A DNA stretch of 64,000 nt from Streptomyces sp. HPF1205. GTDB lineage: Bacteria; Actinomycetota; Actinomycetes; Streptomycetales; Streptomycetaceae. Location: assembly GCF_020400825.1 (NCBI RefSeq), contig NZ_JAINVH010000020.1, forward strand, positions 1-64,000. The letters run 5' to 3'. The notes beneath the pieces were generated by a model. The model did no database searches, had not been told where the DNA came from, and worked only from the letters and a program-made list of their open reading frames with translations. The translations under genes and the position numbers were made by a program. This document shows positions 24,310-33,323 of the stretch, in pieces (positions within the stretch are counted from its first letter, which is position 1; each line of letters opens with the position of its first letter).

Positions 24310-26033
24310 CGTTTCCTCCTTCTGCGGGTGCCACGCGCACGCGGGCGGGAAAGGCCGATCTGGTCGCGGTAATAGAGGAGTTCCAACGGCATGTCGAAGG
24401 CCACGGCGGCCACGACCTGCGGCCCGTAGGGGGTTTGGCGGGTGTAGCGGGCGATGAAGCGCTCGGCGCGCAGGGACCCCTCGACGATCTCGACGTCCGT
24501 CCCCAGGGACGGGATCCCCGCGGCCTGGATCCGGGTGCCGTGCTGCTCGGACCAGAACCGGGGGACGGGTACGAAGCGGGTGGCGCGGTCCGGGCCGCGC
24601 AGCAGGGCGTCGGCGGCGTGCTGGCCCATCTCGACCGCGTGGATGAGGTGCTCGACGCGCCGGGGCTCGGAGTCGAAGCGCGGGTTGGGCCAGCGGGCGA
24701 CGTCGCCGGCGGCGACGATGTGCGGCAGGGTGCGGCCCCATGCGTCCACCGCGTGGGTGGTGGGCCCGCACAGCACGCCGTCGGAGACGTCGAGACCGCT
24801 GCCGCGCAGCCATTCGGTGCGGGGATGGCTGCCCAGGCCGAGGACGACGAAGTCGCAGTCGAGTACGCCGCCGTCGTCCAGCCGCAGTCTGAGCATGTCG
24901 CCGTGGTCCTGCCAGTCCGTGATCCGCGTGCCGAGCCGCACGTCCACGCCGGCCCGGCGCTGGATGCCGGCGACGACGGAGCCGACGCGTTCGCCGAGGA
25001 CTCGCCGCAGCAGGGGCGCGCTGTGCACCACCAGGGTGACGTCCATGCCGTGTTCGCGGGCGGTGCAGGCCAGTTCGCAGCCGACGAAGCCGCCGCCGAG
25101 GATCACCACGTGGTGGGCCTGCGCCGCGTGCATCGCGCGCTGCACGGCGGCGGCGTCGCCGAGCGTGCGTATCGTGCGGACCCGCTCGCTGAAGACCGGT
25201 GCCTCGGGCAGGCGTTTGGCGTCCACGCCTGTGGCGATGACCAGGCCGTCGAAGGGCAGCCGTTCGCCGCCGCGCAGTTCGAGGGCCGAGCCCGGCAGGT
25301 CGAGTCCGTGGATCGGGGTGTCGAGCAGCCAGTGGGCGTCGAGGCCGTCGTCCGCCCGGAAGACGAGCTGTTCGTCGCTCAGCGCGCCGGACAGGTACTG
25401 CTTGGACAGGGGCGGTCGGCTGTACGGGCGGTGCGGCTCCTCGCCGACCAGGACGAGTTCTCCGTCGAAGCCGCGTTCGCGCAGCCGGGTGGCCGCGCTC
25501 AGACCGGCCAGCCCGGCCCCCGCGACGGCGATCCTCCTGCGTCCGGCCCGGGACGCCTTCCCGCTGCGCAAGGGCCGGTCGGACCGGCGGCGGCTGTCGG
25601 GGCCCGCGCCGCCCTGGATCTGGATGGCCTGCATGGGGCAGCAGCGCACGGCCTGCCGCGCCTGGGCCGCGAACTCCGCGGGGACCGCGCGTGTGTAGTG
25701 CAGCGAGCCCGTCTCGGAGATCCGGAAGATCTCCGGGGCTTCCTGCTGGCAGATGCCGTAGATGTGGCAGCGGTTGTTGTCCACGCCGACCCGGACCGGT
25801 TCGTCCTCGGGGACCAGCACCGGGCCCGGCAGGTCGAACGAATCGGCCCTGATCGGTGCGGCGATGGACTGGAGTTCGATCGCGGCGGGCGGAGGAGGGG
25901 GCGCCGCGGCCCGCGCCGCGTACGGCGGGGGCGGGGGGCCCGGGTGGCTCCCGTTCGCAACGGGGGTGTACGGCGACCCGTTCGCGGCGGTCAGGAAGCG
26001 GTCGGCCGGGGATCCCGGTGGCGGTTGCGTCAC
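24306..26033 (-). CDS. Ferredoxin / FAD-dependent NAD(P)H reductase fusion
   Basis: 575 aa. After a Pro/Ala-rich N-terminus, residues 80-140 are a small ferredoxin: RCHIYGICQQEAPEIF gives C-x5-C and CCP supplies the distal ligand, as in P450-linked actinobacterial ferredoxins. Residues 165-560 are a two-dinucleotide-fold oxidoreductase: IAVAGAGLAGLSAATRLRERG (FAD), RPPLSKQYLSG, LVIATGVDAKRLP, HVVILGGGFVGCELA (NAD(P)) and IVAAGDVARWPN. This is the rubredoxin/ferredoxin reductase class fused to its own electron acceptor. It lies between a cytochrome b-like membrane gene and a small membrane gene with ATGA overlaps on both sides. It likely passes electrons from NAD(P)H to the membrane partner. 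Confidence 0.9.
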   Translation of the reverse strand: MTQPPPGSPADRFLTAANGSPYTPVANGSHPGPPPPPYAARAAAPPPPPAAIELQSIAAPIRADSFDLPGPVLVPEDEPVRVGVDNNRCHIYGICQQEAPEIFRISETGSLHYTRAVPAEFAAQARQAVRCCPMQAIQIQGGAGPDSRRRSDRPLRSGKASRAGRRRIAVAGAGLAGLSAATRLRERGFDGELVLVGEEPHRPYSRPPLSKQYLSGALSDEQLVFRADDGLDAHWLLDTPIHGLDLPGSALELRGGERLPFDGLVIATGVDAKRLPEAPVFSERVRTIRTLGDAAAVQRAMHAAQAHHVVILGGGFVGCELACTAREHGMDVTLVVHSAPLLRRVLGERVGSVVAGIQRRAGVDVRLGTRITDWQDHGDMLRLRLDDGGVLDCDFVVLGLGSHPRTEWLRGSGLDVSDGVLCGPTTHAVDAWGRTLPHIVAAGDVARWPNPRFDSEPRRVEHLIHAVEMGQHAADALLRGPDRATRFVPVPRFWSEQHGTRIQAAGIPSLGTDVEIVEGSLRAERFIARYTRQTPYGPQVVAAVAFDMPLELLYYRDQIGLSRPRARGTRRRRKR

Positions 26034-26773
26034 TTGACCACTCCGTCACGGCCGGCGAAGGCGCGCTGCCGCAAGCGGGACCGGGACGGGAAGAGACGGA
26101 TCAGGAACACCAGAAGAACCGTTCCGGCACCCGCCGCGACGCCGACCGACACCGGATTGAAGTGGCGCGGCTCGGGGTGCACGAGAAAGACGTGCAGCCA
26201 GAGCAGGGCGAAGGACACGTAGGCCAACTGGTGCGTCCTGAGCCAGCGGTGGTACCCGAGCCGGCGCTGGAGCCAGACCGAGCAGGCCACGGCGACAGCC
26301 AACTCCGTGCCGACGATGCCGAACCCGACCGGCACTCGCTGGACGTGACCGACGAAGGGAACGCCGAGCTGCGTCCAGCCGATGTCCCAGACCGGCTGGT
26401 ACAGGAACGTCAGGCCGTGGATGCCGCCGAAGATCATCGCGGACAGCGCCAGCGTCATGTGGGCCCCGTAGAAGGTGGCGCGGTTGACGGACCGCTGCAT
26501 GAACCGCAACCGCAGCATCACCCCGAGGACCACGGTCGCGACCATGAGCACGTAGGCGATCAGGGCCGCCAGCCGCGCGATCTTGTGCACGCCCACGTCG
26601 TACGGAACGTGCTGGTTGTACGCGTCGAGAGGCGACCCCGGTACGGGCGCCGCCGCACAGGCGGCCGGCGAGAACAGGCAGGAACAGAACACGGCCGCCA
26701 ACAGAAACCCGAGCACCGTCCCGGCCGTGACGACGGCCTGTCCGCGACGGGCCCCCACCACTCCCTTGGGCAT
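26030..26773 (-). CDS. Ferric reductase-like / cytochrome b-type transmembrane protein
   Basis: 247 aa from ATG 26773 with AGGGAG upstream. About six transmembrane helices. Histidines suited to haem ligation lie in VHKIARLAALIAYVLM, FYGAHMTLAL, GGIHGLTFLY, YHRWLRTHQLAYVSF and LLWLHVFLVHPEPRHF, the paired-His arrangement of FRD/Fre-type membrane reductases. The N-terminus is a signal-like segment (TVLGFLLAAVFCSCLF). Its stop overlaps the ferredoxin-reductase start, forming a three-gene operon. Most likely it carries electrons across the membrane to an outer acceptor; ferric iron or a quinone are possible substrates. Four GGGAATC-type repeats lie about 90-140 bp upstream. Confidence 0.85.
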   Translation of the reverse strand: MPKGVVGARRGQAVVTAGTVLGFLLAAVFCSCLFSPAACAAAPVPGSPLDAYNQHVPYDVGVHKIARLAALIAYVLMVATVVLGVMLRLRFMQRSVNRATFYGAHMTLALSAMIFGGIHGLTFLYQPVWDIGWTQLGVPFVGHVQRVPVGFGIVGTELAVAVACSVWLQRRLGYHRWLRTHQLAYVSFALLWLHVFLVHPEPRHFNPVSVGVAAGAGTVLLVFLIRLFPSRSRLRQRAFAGRDGVVK

Positions 26774-26863
26774 ACTGCGAACTCCCTGCGTAGAGGTCTG
26801 TGCGGGAGCGCGACGAACGACCCGCTGATCGTCGTCGAGCCCGATCGCGCCTCTCCCCGAAAC

Positions 26864-26911
26864 CCCTGGGAATCCCGAAAAGCCCTGGGAATCCTGGGAA
26901 TCCTGGGAAAT
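26864..26911. promoter_or_regulatory. Four CCTGGGAATC-type direct repeats upstream of redox operon
   Basis: Copies begin at 26865, 26884, 26893 and 26902 (last one CCTGGGAAA), so three are at 9-bp spacing, close to one helical turn. They lie 91-138 bp upstream of the membrane reductase start. The remaining gap (26774-27247) shows no gene and no other clear structure. Confidence 0.6.
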
Positions 26912-27247
26912 GACGCAAAAACCCCCGAAGGCAAGGCGCCCTTGGGCTGATGACCGGTCGGGCGCTCGCTTGGCGGCTGACGGTACACCAATCGACCGGC
27001 CGTGAGCGTTACCGAGCGTATGGCCTCCGTCCGGAATGATCGGTGAATTCCCGTTCGAGTGGTGACGGCGATCCCGTGTGGCAGCCAACCTCTGAGGACG
27101 CTCTGAGTTTCCGGCGCCGAACTCCGCGGCCCGGCGGTGTATTCCCCCTGGTCATCCCGTGTGTTCCGGTATCGGGCCCGGGGGTGACGTGCGCGGCGGG
27201 ACGCGCGAGCGGGGGACCCGTGACGGACGGCGCCGGCCGACGGGACG

Positions 27248-28273
27248 TCACGCCGCCGGGGGTTCGAAGTCCGCGCAGTCCGGCGGGCGGCGGGGGTTGA
27301 GGAGGGCCAGGCCCAGGCTGGTGACCGTGTGGAACACGTACTTGCCGTTGCGGCGGCTGGCCAGCAGGCCCGAGTCGCGCAGCACCGCGATCTGGTAGCT
27401 GGCGCTGGGCAGGGAGACCCCCACGGCCTCGGCGATCTCGGAGGTGGTGCGGGCCTCGGTGCGGGCCACCTCGCCGAGTACGGCCGCGCGGGTCCTGCCC
27501 AGCAGCCGGGTCAGGTCCTCGCCCGTGGCGGGGGCGTCCGCGCTGCCCGGGACCACCAGCGGCTCCCTCGCGGCGGGGAAGACCAGCACGGGCGGCAGCA
27601 GCGGGTCGGCGAGCGAGGTCGGCCGGCGCCAGCAGAAGTACGAGGGGAGCAGCAGCAGGCCGCGCCCGGCCAGATGCAGGTCGCGGGTGACCGGGTAGTC
27701 CACCTCCAGGACGGGCGCCGTCCAGGTGGCGTAGGGCCGCAGGCCCTCCAGGAGCGCCTGCGTACCGCCGTCCAGCAGCTCCCGGGTGCGTACCGCCACG
27801 TCCCTCGCGACCGCGGCCCGCACCTGCGGCCAGTACGGTGCCAGAACCGCCTGGTGGTACGTGGACATGGCGTCGGCCAGCTCCCGCAGCCCGCCGGGGG
27901 CCGCGACGCAGTACCCGGCGGTGCCGTGGCCGGTCTCGGCCAGCCGTACCAGGTCCCGGGCGACCTGGGAGGGCGGTGTCGCCAGCAGCCGCTCCAGCGC
28001 CGTGGCCGGCTCGGGCCCGGCCGGGTCCGGCGTGAGGAAGTCCGGGATGTACCCGGCGGACGGCACCAGGGAGCGCAGCAGGACCAGTGCGTCGTGCGTC
28101 GCCCGGTCGGCGCGCAGCCGCGCGTGGGCCGCCCGCCGCCATGCGCCGAAGACCGGCGGCGCCTCCCGGGAGTGCACCCGGCGCACGCTGTAGACCAGCT
28201 CCCACAGCGGGTCCGGGACGCGGGCGACCCGGACCTTCCGCAGGTCCTCGGCGGTGAAGTGGACGCGTAGCAC
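27248..28273 (-). CDS. ArsR-like winged-helix regulator with long N-terminal domain
   Basis: 341 aa. Residues 1-245 form a hydrophobic and charged domain of DUF5937-like character (MLRVHFTAEDLRKVRVARVPDPLWELVYSVRR). Residues 255-330 are a winged helix: LGRTRAAVLGEVARTEARTTSEIAEAVGVSLPSASYQIAVLRDSGLL (recognition helix SLPSASYQIAVLRD), then a wing ASRRNGKYVFHTVTSLG. No metal-binding Cys cluster of classic ArsR sensors is seen, so the ligand is unknown. It is a single-gene unit; downstream and upstream neighbours are more than 200 bp away. Streptomyces genomes carry many copies of this family. Confidence 0.85.
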   Translation of the reverse strand: MLRVHFTAEDLRKVRVARVPDPLWELVYSVRRVHSREAPPVFGAWRRAAHARLRADRATHDALVLLRSLVPSAGYIPDFLTPDPAGPEPATALERLLATPPSQVARDLVRLAETGHGTAGYCVAAPGGLRELADAMSTYHQAVLAPYWPQVRAAVARDVAVRTRELLDGGTQALLEGLRPYATWTAPVLEVDYPVTRDLHLAGRGLLLLPSYFCWRRPTSLADPLLPPVLVFPAAREPLVVPGSADAPATGEDLTRLLGRTRAAVLGEVARTEARTTSEIAEAVGVSLPSASYQIAVLRDSGLLASRRNGKYVFHTVTSLGLALLNPRRPPDCADFEPPAA

Positions 28274-28473
28274 GGAACTCCTCCCCGTACGGCGGCCGAC
28301 TCGGCCACCGCGGTCCTCTACGGACCGATTGCGGGGACGTGCTCAGCGCGGCAAGTGGTTGCGCCGGTTCCGCTCAGCGGAACGCGAGGCGGACGTGGCT
28401 GCCGATGCCCACGGGACGCATGGGACATACGGGGGCGGCACGACCGGGGAGCCCCCGTGCGCGGGAGGGCCGC

Positions 28474-29241
28474 TCAGAGCTCGCGGTGCACCTTGGTGTT
28501 GGAGGCCTGGGCGCGGGGGCGCAGGACGAGCAGGTCGACGTTGACGTGGGAGGGCCGGGTGACCGCCCAGGCGACGGTGTCGGCGACGTCCTCGGCGGTG
28601 AGCGGCTCGGCCACCCCCGCGTAGACGGCCGCCGCGCGCTCCGCGTCGCCGCGGAAGCGGGTGAGGGCGAACTCGTCGGTCCTGACCATGCCGGGGGCGA
28701 TCTCGATGACGCGCACGGGCCTGCCGTTCAGCTCCAGGCGCAGGGTCTCGGCGATGACGTGGGCGCCGTGCTTGGCGGCCACGTAGCCGCCTCCGCCCTC
28801 GTACGTCGCCAGGCCCGCCGTGGACGACAGCACGACCACGGTGCCGTCGCCGGAGGCGGTCAGGGCGGGCAGCAGGGCCTGGGTGACGTTGAGGACGCCG
28901 ATCACGTTGACCTCGTACATCCGGCGCCAGTCGGCGGGGTCGGCGGCGGCGACCGGCTCGGTCCCGATCGCGCCGCCCGCGTTGTTGACCAGCACGTGCA
29001 CGGGCGGGTGGGCGTCGAGGGAGGCGGCGAAGGCGTCGACGGCGGCGCGGTCGGTGACGTCGAGGGGGTGCGCGGAAACGCTGCGGCCCTCCGCGGTCAG
29101 CTCCTTGGCCAGCGCCTCCAGCCGCTCGGTACGGCGAGCGGCGAGCGCCACGTGGAATCCCGCCTCGGCCAGCCTGCGGGCCGAGGCGGCACCTATGCCG
29201 CTGCTCGCGCCGGTGACCACCGCGGTCCGGGAGCTCGTCAT
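28474..29241 (-). CDS. Short-chain dehydrogenase/reductase
   Basis: 255 aa from ATG 29241 with GAAAGG upstream. Classical SDR fold: TGASSGIGAASARRLAEAG (NAD(P) loop), RRTERLEAL with basic residues after strand 2 favouring NADP, NNAGG at strand 4, VVVLSSTAG with the catalytic Ser, and YVAAKHG with the catalytic Tyr/Lys. The C-terminal DVADTVAWAVTRPSHVNVDLLVLRPRAQA is typical of the YdfG group that oxidises 3-hydroxy acids such as serine. Substrate unknown. It lies 200 bp after the ArsR-like gene and 49 bp before the DUF-type membrane gene stop, all on the minus strand. Confidence 0.93.
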   Translation of the reverse strand: MTSSRTAVVTGASSGIGAASARRLAEAGFHVALAARRTERLEALAKELTAEGRSVSAHPLDVTDRAAVDAFAASLDAHPPVHVLVNNAGGAIGTEPVAAADPADWRRMYEVNVIGVLNVTQALLPALTASGDGTVVVLSSTAGLATYEGGGGYVAAKHGAHVIAETLRLELNGRPVRVIEIAPGMVRTDEFALTRFRGDAERAAAVYAGVAEPLTAEDVADTVAWAVTRPSHVNVDLLVLRPRAQASNTKVHREL

Positions 29242-29290
29242 GCCACGCCGCCTTTCTCGCGCCCGCGGTCTCACGACCGCGGGCCACCCG

Positions 29291-29857
29291 TCAGCATATG
29301 CGCGCCTTCCCGCCGCCGTTCAGCGCCCGCAGCGTCACCCGCTGGTTGAAGGCGAGCAGCGCCACCGTCGAACCGCACATCACGGCGGCGAGGGTGAGGT
29401 GGGCCGGCCCGGAGACCGCCTGCTTCCCGAGCGCGCCGAGTGCGAGGTGCAGCCCGACCCGCAGCGCGATCAGCCCGGCCAAGATCTTCCGGGTGCCGCG
29501 GCCCTTGAGCATCGCCCGGGCCGTGTTCAGCCGGCCGCGCATCACGGTACGGGCGAGCACGATGTTCGCCACCACGGTCGTGACCATGACCGTCCAGCCG
29601 TACGGGGACGACTTCACGACGTCGTAGGCGGCGCCGATCAGCCCCTCGAAGGCGAAGAACCAGACGGGGACGGGCCGGAAGACGGGGGCGCGGGTCTCGG
29701 CGCCGGCCCCGGGGGCGGGCTTGAGGAAGGCCGCGGAGCCGCTGTCGGTGTCGGGGGTGGGCTCGGGATCGGGGTCCGTGTCGGCGGGGGGCTCGGCGGG
29801 AGCTTCCGCGGTGGTGGTGGCGGGGTTCCCGGCGGGGGCGATGGTCGTCGTGGTCAT
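29291..29857 (-). CDS. Uncharacterised membrane protein (four hydrophobic segments)
   Basis: 188 aa from the ATG at 29857 (MTTTTIAPAG). An in-frame ATG at 29923 lies inside a 20-bp palindrome and is unlikely. The first 60 residues are disordered, rich in Ala, Pro, Glu and Asp. Three or four hydrophobic helices follow: VWFFAFEGLIGAAYDVV, WTVMVTTVVANIVLARTV, ILAGLIALRVGLHLALGAL and HLTLAAVMCGSTVALLAFN. I do not recognise the family. The palindrome 56 bp upstream suggests repressor or response-regulator control. Confidence 0.75.
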   Translation of the reverse strand: MTTTTIAPAGNPATTTAEAPAEPPADTDPDPEPTPDTDSGSAAFLKPAPGAGAETRAPVFRPVPVWFFAFEGLIGAAYDVVKSSPYGWTVMVTTVVANIVLARTVMRGRLNTARAMLKGRGTRKILAGLIALRVGLHLALGALGKQAVSGPAHLTLAAVMCGSTVALLAFNQRVTLRALNGGGKARIC

Positions 29858-29912
29858 GGCACAAGCATCACGGTGGCCGCGGCGCGGGCGGCAGAGCCGG
29901 AAATCCGCGTTC

Positions 29913-29932
29913 CCGCATGACATCTGTCATGC
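29913..29932. promoter_or_regulatory. 20-bp near-perfect palindrome, probable operator
   Basis: CGCATGACA-TC-TGTCATGCG has 9-bp perfect arms. It sits 56 bp before the membrane protein ATG, where a promoter should be. The ATGACA...TGTCAT core is of the kind bound by NarL/LuxR-family response regulators or TetR repressors; the cognate protein is not identified. Confidence 0.65.
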
Positions 29933-30263
29933 GTCCGGGGAAGCGCGGGGACCGTCTCGGCACTCCCGCTCGCGTGACGGCCCGGCGTGACAGCCCAGCG
30001 TGCCGGTTCGGCGCCCTGGCCACCGCCGGCTCCCTCACGTATCCCTTCCACCCGCCGCACGGCGAACGCCTGTTGGCGCGGGTGCTGAAGCGGGGGCCGA
30101 CGAAAGCTTTCGGCCAACTCGGGACCGCCGGGCGCTGAGTGCGGGAGGCCGCGGGCGGCGTCGCGGGGGGTCCGGACCACGCTCGTTCCACCGTCGGACC
30201 GCCCCGGCTGCGGGTTCGAGACGTGGCGGAGATCCGCCACAGGCGAAAGGGGTGAAGCGGACG

Positions 30264-30330
30264 GAAGGGATCAGGAAGGGATCAGGAAGGAATCAGAGAG
30301 GGATCAGGAAGCGATCGGCGAGGGATCAGG
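30264..30330 (-). repeat. 11-bp tandem repeats covering a stop codon
   Basis: Six degenerate units of GGAAGGGATCA run to 30330. On the minus strand each carries TGATCCCT, and the last provides the TGA stop (30328-30326) of the upstream gene. The rest of 29933-30263 shows no supported gene. Confidence 0.75.
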
Positions 30331-30754
30331 GCCAGACGAGGCAGTAGAGCTGGTGGCCGGATTCCTGGCAGCGGCGGGCGAAGTCCTGCCATTCGTGCAG
30401 CATCTGGTAGATGACGAAGGCGTCGCGCGGCCCCCGCCGGTCGGGAACGGTGGACCAGATGAACGCGGCGGCGCCGAGCTCCTCCTCGCCCGCCTTGCGC
30501 AGCGGTTCGACGACCGAGGCGGGCAGCCGTACGACGGCGTAGTCCGGGTGCAGGACGACGAGTTCGAGCGGCGGGACCTTCGCCGGGGGTATGCCCTCGA
30601 TGCCGGTGAGCACCATGGCGGCCATCGTCTCCGGCTTGACCTTGGTGTACATGCCCTGGCCGAGCTCGTCGCCGCCGAGTTCCTCCGGGCGCATGGAGAT
30701 GGGGACGCGGGCCGCCGTGGCCCCGTCGGGCGCACCGAAGTACTTGTAGGTCAC
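30326..30754 (-). CDS. Conserved hypothetical actinobacterial protein
   Basis: 142 aa from GTG 30754 (TYKYFGAPDGATAARVPISM); GTG codons slightly upstream are equally possible. A much longer frame to 31015 adds a Gln/Arg-rich stretch overlapping the hemL promoter region and is less likely. Two parts: an N-terminal strand-rich region (KVKPETMAAMVLTGIEGIPPAKVPPLELVVLHPDYAVVRLP) and a C-terminal helix-rich part ending EWQDFARRCQESGHQLYCLVWP. No membrane segment, no catalytic motif. I recall closely similar proteins next to hemL in other Streptomyces. Function unknown. Confidence 0.8.
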   Translation of the reverse strand: MTYKYFGAPDGATAARVPISMRPEELGGDELGQGMYTKVKPETMAAMVLTGIEGIPPAKVPPLELVVLHPDYAVVRLPASVVEPLRKAGEEELGAAAFIWSTVPDRRGPRDAFVIYQMLHEWQDFARRCQESGHQLYCLVWP

Positions 30755-31031
30755 CCCCACTCGGCCACCCCTGCTCCTGCCTTCCGCGGTCGGTCCGTCG
30801 TCCGCCGCCGGGCGGTTCCCGGCCCCGCGGCGCCTGCTGCCCTGCTGCCGATTGCCCTGCTGCCGCTGCTGCGGATCGCGCTGCTCGCCCTGTCCGTCAC
30901 CCAGTGCGTCACCACGCTGCTGCATTCCACTACCCGACCATCCGCAGACCCAACCATGCAACCCGATCATCGTCTCAGATGTCGGGTGGAGGCGGTGCGG
31001 CGCAACGCCCGGCATTTGAGAACATGTGCGT

Positions 31032-32339
31032 GTGAGCTATCCCTACGAAGCACCAGTGTCCCAGGAACTCTTCGACCGTGCGGCGGCCGTCACGCCGGGT
31101 GGCGTGAACTCTCCGGTGCGGGCGTTCCGTGCCGTGGGGGGCACACCGCGTTTCATGGTCTCCGGCCGGGGTCCGTATCTCACCGACGCGGACGGCCGCG
31201 AGTACGTCGACCTCGTCTGCTCCTGGGGGCCGATGATCCTCGGGCACGCCCACCCGGAGGTGATCGCGGCCGTGCAGGCGGCGGTGGCCCGCGGCACCTC
31301 CTTCGGCACGCCCGGCCAGGGCGAGGTCGAGCTGGCCGAGGAGATCGTCCGCCGGGTGGAGCCGGTGGACCAGGTGCGGCTGGTGTCGTCCGGCACCGAG
31401 GCGACGATGTCGGCGATCCGGCTCGCCCGCGGGTTCACCGGGCGCTCCAAGGTGGTCAAGTTCGCGGGTTGCTACCACGGTCATGTGGACGCCCTGCTGG
31501 CCGCCGCGGGTTCCGGGGTTGCCACTTTCGGGCTACCCGACACTCCGGGGGTGACGGGCGCGCAGGCCGGCGAGACCGTCGTGCTGCCGTACAACGATCT
31601 CGACGCGGTGCGCGCGGCCTTCGCCGCCCACCCCGGCGAGATCGCGTGCGTGATCACCGAGGCGTCGCCCGGCAACATGGGCGTGGTGCCGCCCGCCCCG
31701 GGCTTCAACGCGGGACTGGCCCGCCTGTGCGCCGACAACGGCGCGCTGTTCATCTCCGACGAGGTCATGACCGGCTTCCGGGTCAGCCGCTCCGGCTGGT
31801 ACGGGATCGACGGGGCGCGCCCCGACCTGATGACCTTCGGCAAGGTGATGGGCGGCGGCTTCCCGGCGGCGGCGTTCGGCGGACGCGCCGACGTCATGGC
31901 GCGCCTGGCACCGGCCGGCCCGGTCTACCAGGCCGGCACGCTGTCCGGGAACCCGGTGGCCACCGCCGCCGGGCTGGCGCAGCTGCGGCTGCTGGACGAC
32001 GCGGCGTACGCGGCCGTGGACGCGGTCTCGCTGGAGATCCAGGGGCTGGTCCGCGAGGCCCTCGGCAAGGAGGGCGTGGCGCACCGCGTGTCCAGTGCGG
32101 GCAGCATGTTCTCGATCTTCTTCACCGAGGACGAGGTGCGCGATTACGAGGACGCCAAGCGGCAGGAGGCGTTCCGCTACACCGCGTTCTTCCACGCCAT
32201 GCTGGCGCGGGGCGTGTACCTGCCGCCGTCGGCCTTCGAGACGTGGTTCGTGTCGACCGCGCACGACGAGCGGGCGGTGGAACGCGTCGCCGAGGCCCTT
32301 CCGGCCGCGGCCCGGGCAGCGGCGGAGGCGAGCGCATGA
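31032..32339 (+). CDS. hemL: Glutamate-1-semialdehyde 2,1-aminomutase
   Basis: 435 aa. The GTG at 31032 is chosen because homologues start [16 protein letters not shown] 31026 adds two residues. It converts glutamate-1-semialdehyde to 5-aminolevulinate, the C5-pathway precursor of haem. Class III aminotransferase features are present: [52 protein letters not shown] and the PLP lysine in TFGKVMGGG. Its stop overlaps the phosphatase start (ATGA). Upstream 277 bp separates it from a minus-strand gene. It fits the nearby cytochrome c and respiratory genes. Confidence 0.96.
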   Translation: MSYPYEAPVSQELFDRAAAVTPGGVNSPVRAFRAVGGTPRFMVSGRGPYLTDADGREYVDLVCSWGPMILGHAHPEVIAAVQAAVARGTSFGTPGQGEVELAEEIVRRVEPVDQVRLVSSGTEATMSAIRLARGFTGRSKVVKFAGCYHGHVDALLAAAGSGVATFGLPDTPGVTGAQAGETVVLPYNDLDAVRAAFAAHPGEIACVITEASPGNMGVVPPAPGFNAGLARLCADNGALFISDEVMTGFRVSRSGWYGIDGARPDLMTFGKVMGGGFPAAAFGGRADVMARLAPAGPVYQAGTLSGNPVATAAGLAQLRLLDDAAYAAVDAVSLEIQGLVREALGKEGVAHRVSSAGSMFSIFFTEDEVRDYEDAKRQEAFRYTAFFHAMLARGVYLPPSAFETWFVSTAHDERAVERVAEALPAAARAAAEASA

Positions 32340-33028
32340 GCGGGACCGAGCGCGCCGAGGGGCGGCTGACCGTCGTCCACCTCGTACGGCACGGGGAGGT
32401 CCACAACCCCGCGGGCGTCCTGTACGGCAGGGCGCCCGGCTACCACCTGTCCGAGCTCGGGCGGCGGATGGCCGAGCGCGTCGCCGAGCACCTGGCGGGG
32501 CGGGACATCGGGTACGTGGTGGCGTCGCCGCTGGAGCGGGCGCGGGAGACGGCCGAGCCGATCGCCAAGGCGCACGGCCTGGACGTGGCCTCCGACCCGC
32601 GGCTCATCGAGGCCGCGAACGCCTTCGAGGGCAAGACCTTCGGCGTCGGCGACGGCGCCCTGAAGAACCCCTCCAACTGGAAGTACCTGCGCAATCCCTT
32701 CCGGCCGAGCTGGGGCGAGCCCTACGTCGACCAGGTGGTGCGGATGATGGGCGCGATCGGCTCGGCGCGGGAGGCCGCCGCCGGGCGCGAGGCCGTGTGC
32801 GTCAGCCACCAGCTCCCCATCTGGATCGTGCGGTCCTGGGCGGAACGCAGGCGCCTGTGGCACGACCCGCGCAAGCGGCAGTGCACGCTGGCGAGCGTGA
32901 CCTCCTTCACCTTCGACGGGACCGAGCTCGTCTCCGTCGGCTACGGCGAGCCCGCGCTCGACCTGGTGCCCGCCCACCTGCGGGCCGGGGCGAAGCCGCA
33001 GGGCAACCAGAAGGCGTTCGGCGCGTAG
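32336..33028 (+). CDS. Histidine phosphatase (phosphoglycerate-mutase-like)
   Basis: 230 aa. The family signature [12 protein letters not shown] (phosphorylated His in RHG) is at residue 17, with [14 protein letters not shown] and the second catalytic His in [13 protein letters not shown]. Between them lies [14 protein letters not shown]. It starts within the hemL stop (ATGA), so expression is coupled to hemL. Family members range from phosphoglycerate mutases to phosphatases of cofactors; with no metal-dependent features and a hemL link it is best called a phosphatase of unknown substrate. The C-terminal [13 protein letters not shown] tail is a common actinobacterial ending. Confidence 0.92.
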   Translation: MSGTERAEGRLTVVHLVRHGEVHNPAGVLYGRAPGYHLSELGRRMAERVAEHLAGRDIGYVVASPLERARETAEPIAKAHGLDVASDPRLIEAANAFEGKTFGVGDGALKNPSNWKYLRNPFRPSWGEPYVDQVVRMMGAIGSAREAAAGREAVCVSHQLPIWIVRSWAERRRLWHDPRKRQCTLASVTSFTFDGTELVSVGYGEPALDLVPAHLRAGAKPQGNQKAFGA

Positions 33029-33052
33029 CGCCTCCGGCGGCGGGCCCGCGGA

Positions 33053-33101
33053 CGCGAAGAGGATCCGCCGGCGGGCCGCCGGCGCGAAGAGGATCCGCCG
33101 G
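33053..33101. repeat. Two 19-bp direct repeats, 30-bp period, after phosphatase
   Basis: CGCGAAGAGGATCCGCCGG occurs at 33053 and 33083 within the 383-bp gap 33029-33411. The gap also contains a GAAACGTTTC palindrome (33203-33212) and no supported gene. Confidence 0.85.
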
Positions 33102-33323
33102 GCGTACGCCATGGGCGCGGGTGTCCCCCTCACGGGACCCCGCGCCCTTTCGCACTCCCGCTGAACGGCGCGTGTGCGCCCGGCGGTCGCGGGCGTCAGG
33201 ACGAAACGTTTCTGCGCAAGGGGGGCGCGGCCGACGCGCGCCCGGGGGAGTCCCGCTCCGCGTCCTCGTTCATGCGGGTACTGCGGAAGAAGAAATTCCG
33301 CTTCTCAAGTAACCATGAGGAAC

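Noticed and set aside
27043-27300. Plus-strand 85-aa frame overlapping the ArsR-like gene end
   Set aside because: Pro/Gly-rich, overlaps a real gene and lacks a ribosome site.
29917-30138. Plus-strand 73-aa frame beside the 20-bp palindrome
   Set aside because: Starts inside the palindrome, no ribosome site and no domain pattern.
30180-30235. tRNA-like GGGTTCGAGAC segment
   Set aside because: A T-loop-like string only; no cloverleaf, acceptor stem or anticodon arm could be formed.
30755-31015. N-terminal extension of the hypothetical protein (MPGVAPHRL to Q-rich tract)
   Set aside because: It would overlap the hemL leader, and conserved-looking sequence begins only at TYKYFG; kept as a low-probability alternative start.
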